11,421 nt of DNA from an uncultured Bacteroidales bacterium (GTDB lineage: Bacteria > Bacteroidota > Bacteroidia > Bacteroidales > Lentimicrobiaceae). Shown here in pieces: positions 7,554 to 11,421 of this stretch. Numbering within the stretch: position 1 is the stretch's first letter; each line of letters begins with the position of its first letter. Under the pieces are notes generated by a model that saw only the letters and a program-made list of their open reading frames with translations, was not told the DNA's origin and did no database searches. The DNA lies in NCBI GenBank assembly GCA_937894795.1, contig CALCQV010000045.1:1-11421 (forward strand), read 5' to 3'. A program made the translations under genes and the position numbers.

Positions 7554-8090
7554 ATGAACATCACCGGCACTCACATAAACTATTTTCATTTGTGTCGTAG
7601 AAAGCTATGGCTCTTTACCAATGGAATTACCATGGAGCATACCTGTGATGCGGTCTACGAGGGTAAGCTGATTCATGAAACCAGCTACCCTCAGAGGGCG
7701 GCTAAATACCAGGAGATTCAGATAGGTAATATCAAGATTGATTTTTATGATCCCATTAATAAGGTTGTTCATGAGATCAAGAAGTCTGACAAGATTGAAC
7801 AGGCACATGAATGGCAATTGAAGTATTATATTCTGGTTCTGGAACGCTATGGTCTGGAAGGTGTTACCGGTGTGCTTGAATACCCTGTGCTGCGTAAGAG
7901 AAATGAAATACATCTTTCAGATGATGACCGGACTTACCTCGCTGCTACTGAAAAAGAGATAGAAGAGATTTCAACCGGTGAAACTTGTCCTCCCCTGCTC
8001 AAAACAAAAGTTTGCAAATCATGCAGTTATTACGACTTCTGCTATTCAACTGAAGTAGAACCAGATGAGAAAAACTTACTATCTATTTAA
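7554..8090 (+). CDS. cas4: Cas4, RecB-type nuclease of spacer acquisition with an Fe-S cluster
   Basis: This 178-residue protein trims prespacers and helps fix PAM choice and spacer orientation together with Cas1-Cas2. Four cysteines that should hold a 4Fe-4S cluster are present: Cys14 (FHLCRRKLWLF) and Cys154, Cys157 and Cys163 (KVCKSCSYYDFC). The RecB nuclease residues are His41 (IHETSY), Asp63 (KIDFYD), Glu74 and Lys76 (HEIKKSDK) and Gln88 (QLKYY). I chose ATG 7554 because MNITGTHINYFHLC matches the usual family N-terminus; an upstream in-frame TTG at 7485 would add 23 unrelated residues inside the end of cas3. The end overlaps cas1 by 26 bases. Base composition from here on is clearly richer in GC than in cas7 and most of cas8b. 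Confidence 0.96.
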   Translation: MNITGTHINYFHLCRRKLWLFTNGITMEHTCDAVYEGKLIHETSYPQRAAKYQEIQIGNIKIDFYDPINKVVHEIKKSDKIEQAHEWQLKYYILVLERYGLEGVTGVLEYPVLRKRNEIHLSDDDRTYLAATEKEIEEISTGETCPPLLKTKVCKSCSYYDFCYSTEVEPDEKNLLSI

Positions 8091-9081
8091 TCCGGGCGAG
8101 TTAAGCCGAAAGGACAATACTTTAAAATTCACTCCTATACAGGAAGAAGAGTCAGGAATTGAAACGTATGGCCAACCCAGGTATATACCTGTAGAGGGTG
8201 TTGGCGACTTTTTCGTGTTTGGCTCACTCAAGGCAAGCAGTTCACTGTTCAATTTCCTGGGTCAAAATGATATTGCGGTACACTTCTTTGATTATTATGA
8301 GAATTACACCGGCTCCTTCATGCCTAAAGATTATCTGATGGCCGGCAAGGTAATAATCAATCAGGTGGAACATTATCGTGATAAAAAGAAACGCATGTCC
8401 ATTGCCTGTAAATTCATTGAAGGAGCATCATACAATATCCTTAAGAACCTCCAATATTACAATCGACGTGGTAAAGACACCGAACCCCTGATTGAGGATA
8501 TCAAAAGATATTCAGCCCAGGTTAATTCAGCAACAACACCTTCACAACTGATGGGAGTAGAAGGCAATATACGACAAACGTATTATGATGCATTTAACCT
8601 GATACTGAATGATTTCGAGATGAATGGTCGTACCAAACAACCACCCCTTGATGAAGTCAACGCATTAATATCATTTGGAAACATGGTATGCTATTCATTT
8701 TGTTTAAGAGCCATACATCATACCCAATTGGATCCCACGATAAGCTACCTGCATGAACCAGGATACCGACGGTTCTCATTGGCCCTGGATATAGCCGAAA
8801 TATTCAAGCCCATAATTGTTGACAGAGTAATTTTCAGGGTATTGAATAAACGAGAAATTCAGGAAAAGCACTTTGATCAGCGATTCAACAAATGCCTATT
8901 GAATGAATCAGGGAAAAAGATATTTGTACAGGCTTTAGAGGAGAAGCTTGCCGAAACCATTCAGCACCGTAGCCTAAAGAGGAGCGTAAGCTATAAACAC
9001 TTAATCAAATTGGAATGCTACAAACTAAGCAAACATGTACTTAATATGGAAGAATACAAACCTTTTAAAATGTGGTGGTAG
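8065..9081 (+). CDS. cas1: Cas1 integrase of spacer acquisition
   Basis: This 338-residue protein, with Cas2, inserts new spacers next to the leader. The N-terminal beta domain contains DFFVFGSLKASSSLFNFL (48-65) and FFDYYENYTGSF (74-85). The helical catalytic domain has Glu166 (GVEGNIRQTYYDAF), His230 (YLHEPGYRRFSL) and Asp242/Glu245 (LDIAEIFKP), matching the known metal-binding set. The ATG at 8065 is 26 bases inside cas4, and the MRKTYYLFNPGEL start is usual for I-B Cas1. The stop at 9079-9081 directly abuts the cas2 ATG. The coding sequence contains a 12-base copy of the 3' end of the CRISPR repeat at 8154-8165, probably by chance. Length is normal and no residue appears missing. Confidence 0.97.
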   Translation: MRKTYYLFNPGELSRKDNTLKFTPIQEEESGIETYGQPRYIPVEGVGDFFVFGSLKASSSLFNFLGQNDIAVHFFDYYENYTGSFMPKDYLMAGKVIINQVEHYRDKKKRMSIACKFIEGASYNILKNLQYYNRRGKDTEPLIEDIKRYSAQVNSATTPSQLMGVEGNIRQTYYDAFNLILNDFEMNGRTKQPPLDEVNALISFGNMVCYSFCLRAIHHTQLDPTISYLHEPGYRRFSLALDIAEIFKPIIVDRVIFRVLNKREIQEKHFDQRFNKCLLNESGKKIFVQALEEKLAETIQHRSLKRSVSYKHLIKLECYKLSKHVLNMEEYKPFKMWW

Positions 9082-9345
9082 ATGTATGTGATACTAGTTT
9101 ACGACATAGGCGAGAAAAGAGTAGGCAAAATACTCAAGCTATGCCGGAAGTACCTGAACTGGATACAGAATTCCGTATTTGAAGGAGCCATCACCGAAGT
9201 GAAATTAAAGGAATTGATATCCAGAGCAAAGAACATCATGGAAGAAGAAACTGACAGCATAATAATATTCAAGAGTTCAGACGAAAAATGGTTAGACAAG
9301 CAAATCATAGGCTCAGAGCGGAGTAGCACTGACAACTTCATTTAA
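9082..9345 (+). CDS. cas2: Cas2, structural partner of Cas1
   Basis: This 87-residue ferredoxin-fold protein forms the central dimer of the Cas1-Cas2 integration complex. The first strand ends in the conserved VYDIGEKR (Asp8), followed by the KILKLCRKYLNWIQNSVFEG segment (16-35) typical of the family, and then a second strand with SIIIFKS (59-65). The ATG follows the cas1 stop with no spacer base, so translation is probably coupled. It is the last gene of the operon; the CRISPR leader begins immediately after its stop. Length is standard. Confidence 0.96.
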   Translation: MYVILVYDIGEKRVGKILKLCRKYLNWIQNSVFEGAITEVKLKELISRAKNIMEEETDSIIIFKSSDEKWLDKQIIGSERSSTDNFI

Positions 9346-9569
9346 AAAGATTGTCGATGCTCATCAAAAAGAGAAAGAACGGCATAGAAAAAGAGGATAA
9401 ATAAAGGCAGAAGTTCTTTGACATCTTGAAAATGAAACAGATAGGCCAAGTTGTCGATGAGCGAATAGAAATCTATCAATAAGGATCGACGACAAACAGC
9501 AAGAAAAAAGTTATATTTGCAAAACCTAAAGTGTTGATTAAGAGTAATTTTTTTTATAAAAATCAACGG
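9346..9569 (+). promoter_or_regulatory. CRISPR leader
   Basis: This is a 224-base, AT-rich, non-coding stretch between cas2 and the first repeat. Its position on the 5' side of repeats ending in ATTGAAAC, together with the uniform repeats beside it, marks it as the leader where the transcript starts and new spacers enter. It contains a perfect Bacteroidota -7 box at 9512-9519. TTGTCGATG occurs twice, exactly 100 bases apart (9351-9359, 9451-9459). A repeat-like CTATCAATAAGG lies at 9473-9484. An 8-T run at 9548-9555 lies between the arms of an inverted repeat (GTTGATT 9533-9539, AATCAAC 9561-9567) that ends 2 bases before the array. No convincing gene is seen on either strand. Confidence 0.88.
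9512..9519 (+). promoter_or_regulatory. Probable array promoter, Bacteroidota -7 box
   Basis: TATATTTG is an exact match to the Bacteroidota -7 consensus TANNTTTG. It would put the transcript start near 9524-9528, about 45 bases before the first repeat. A matching TTTG -33 element is not seen at the usual 19-21 base distance (that stretch reads GACAAACAGC), so the promoter may be weak or rely on other contacts. Confidence 0.6.
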
Positions 9570-11421
9570 CTATCAATTGAACCTGTAAGGAATTGAAACA
9601 TACAAGAATAAGGAGCGAGTATGTGCCGTGCATCTATCAATTGAACCTGTAAGGAATTGAAACTTGGTTTTACCCGGCACCCTTGATGATCCTTCTTGCT
9701 CTATCAATTGAACCTGTAAGGAATTGAAACTTTTTCTGCTAAGGCTTAGTCTGTCAAGTTTCCATTCTATCAATTGAACCTGTAAGGAATTGAAACTTCT
9801 TTAAATTTATCAATACTTGTTTCTGATATTGCCTATCAATTGAACCTGTAAGGAATTGAAACTTGGAAGAAAAAGAGGGTATGGAAGAAACTATTACTAT
9901 CAATTGAACCTGTAAGGAATTGAAACAAGCTAATTCATAACCACAATAGAAAACTAAGCCTCTCTATCAATTGAACCTGTAAGGAATTGAAACTGCCAAT
10001 CAACAAGTTACGAAAACCAGCTTTCATCTATCAATTGAACCTGTAAGGAATTGAAACTCCGTTAGCCTGCATATTAATATCAGTCCGGGGATACTATCAA
10101 TTGAACCTGTAAGGAATTGAAACTAGGAGTTCTGCATTTCAATGCTCCATGCCTTGCCCTATCAATTGAACCTGTAAGGAATTGAAACTTGATTCATTCA
10201 GCAATCACAAGCTGATACCACAAACTATCAATTGAACCTGTAAGGAATTGAAACTTTAAGGATGCCGCTTCTCGGAGTTGGGGAAACTCTATCAATTGAA
10301 CCTGTAAGGAATTGAAACCTTTTACATTGCCTGGGAACCAGGTTACTTTTTCGTCTATCAATTGAACCTGTAAGGAATTGAAACTATACCATTTTATGCG
10401 CTCCGGGAAACGGTCATGCTATCAATTGAACCTGTAAGGAATTGAAACGGCTATGAAATAAGGCCATTACTTACAGCTTATTCTATCAATTGAACCTGTA
10501 AGGAATTGAAACAGTTGTACTAAAGTTTCTAAAGAGGGAAGGTTTCTCTATCAATTGAACCTGTAAGGAATTGAAACTGGCTTGTCCATTACCCCTGATT
10601 CAACATTAAGGTTCTATCAATTGAACCTGTAAGGAATTGAAACTAACATTTTTCAATCTCGTCAATGGCTTTTGCTTCTATCAATTGAACCTGTAAGGAA
10701 TTGAAACACTTGAATACACCCTTGCTAATAACGGTAATCCTCTATCAATTGAACCTGTAAGGAATTGAAACTAAACAGGGATGCTACGCTCATGGCTGAC
10801 TATTTTGTCTATCAATTGAACCTGTAAGGAATTGAAACTTGGTGAAATATACCTTCGTGAATAAAATCTGACCCTATCAATTGAACCTGTAAGGAATTGA
10901 AACTACGGCATAAGTTATGATGGTGGGAAATCATTCAACCTATCAATTGAACCTGTAAGGAATTGAAACGGATTCCTTCACCCCGGATTGCTCCGGGTGA
11001 CGACTATCAATTGAACCTGTAAGGAATTGAAACTAACCATGGCTTATAACGCTCTCCCCTATAAATTACCCTATCAATTGAACCTGTAAGGAATTGAAAC
11101 AAGAAACGAACCCTTGATAATCTTGTTCTTGCCACTATCAATTGAACCTGTAAGGAATTGAAACAGGACTTACTGGCTAAGTCGCTGATAGAGGAAAGCT
11201 ATCAATTGAACCTGTAAGGAATTGAAACGTTCTCATCACTCACCACGCTCTGTACCTTCATCCCTATCAATTGAACCTGTAAGGAATTGAAACGGTGGAG
11301 TGACCACCACCCCGCCCGAGCCTGTTGACTATCAATTGAACCTGTAAGGAATTGAAACTTGAGTAAGTTTCCCCATCCTCAACCCATCTAACACTATCAA
11401 TTGAACCTGTAAGGAATTGAA
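9570..11421 (+). CRISPR. Type I-B CRISPR array, 28 full repeats plus a truncated 29th
   Basis: The 30-base repeat starts CTATCAATTGAACC and ends AAGGAATTGAAAC. Full copies begin at 9570, 9634, 9701, 9767, 9833, 9897, 9964, 10028, 10094, 10159, 10225, 10289, 10355, 10419, 10483, 10548, 10614, 10678, 10742, 10809, 10874, 10940, 11004, 11071, 11135, 11199, 11264 and 11329. A last copy from 11394 is cut after 28 bases by the window end. All look identical by eye. The 28 spacers are 34-37 bases and all different. Within the repeat TCAATT pairs with AATTGA around a 12-base loop, and cleavage after this hairpin region would leave the usual 8-base ATTGAAAC handle. Transcription is left to right, since the leader is on the left. 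The array continues past the window. Confidence 0.99.

Noticed and set aside
7605..7913. Minus-strand open frame of 102 codons opposite cas4
   Set aside because: It lies fully within the well-supported cas4 gene and shows no family features; treated as a shadow frame.
9342..9566. Open frame of 74 codons on the minus strand across the leader
   Set aside because: It covers the CRISPR leader, has biased low-complexity composition and no recognisable family; leaders are non-coding.

Overview
The window carries one complete, canonical type I-B CRISPR-Cas locus, almost entirely on the + strand, in an AT-rich genome that looks like Bacteroidota. Four things point that way. Start codons lack Shine-Dalgarno sequences. 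A perfect Bacteroidota-type -7 promoter box (TATATTTG) sits in the CRISPR leader. Two dispersed palindromes are of a kind I remember from Bacteroidota intergenic DNA. The Cas proteins resemble the Csh/TM1802-like I-B set common in that phylum. The phylum call is an inference from these signs, and no species can be named.

Layout: 1-368 is non-coding upstream DNA, with half of a GC-rich palindrome at the window edge, a 10-bp-stem hairpin and AT-rich sequence that probably holds the operon promoter. Then come cas6 (369-1148), cas8b (1160-3010, probably with an internally started Cas11b small subunit from about 2627), cas7 (3030-3998), a 13-bp perfect palindromic hairpin (4010-4038), cas5 (4054-4851), cas3 (4829-7507), cas4 (7554-8090), cas1 (8065-9081) and cas2 (9082-9345). 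A 224-base leader (9346-9569) follows. The CRISPR array begins at 9570 and runs off the right edge, with 28 complete, apparently identical 30-base repeats, a 29th cut by the window end, and 28 different spacers of 34-37 bases.

How it works together: Cas6 cuts the array transcript inside each repeat, leaving a probable AUUGAAAC 5' handle on each crRNA. Cas8b, Cas7, Cas5 and probably Cas11b form the Cascade complex, which finds the target DNA. Cas3 (HD nuclease plus helicase in one chain) degrades it. Cas4, Cas1 and Cas2 select and insert new spacers at the leader end. All catalytic motifs I looked for are present, and the uniform repeats suggest a maintained, functional locus.

I see no undescribed system and no extra accessory gene. 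The points worth a second look are the probable internal Cas11b start, the dispersed palindrome between cas7 and cas5, a base-composition break inside cas8b and another at the interference/adaptation junction, repeat-like words in the leader and in cas1, and one spacer that resembles a chromosomal palindromic repeat.
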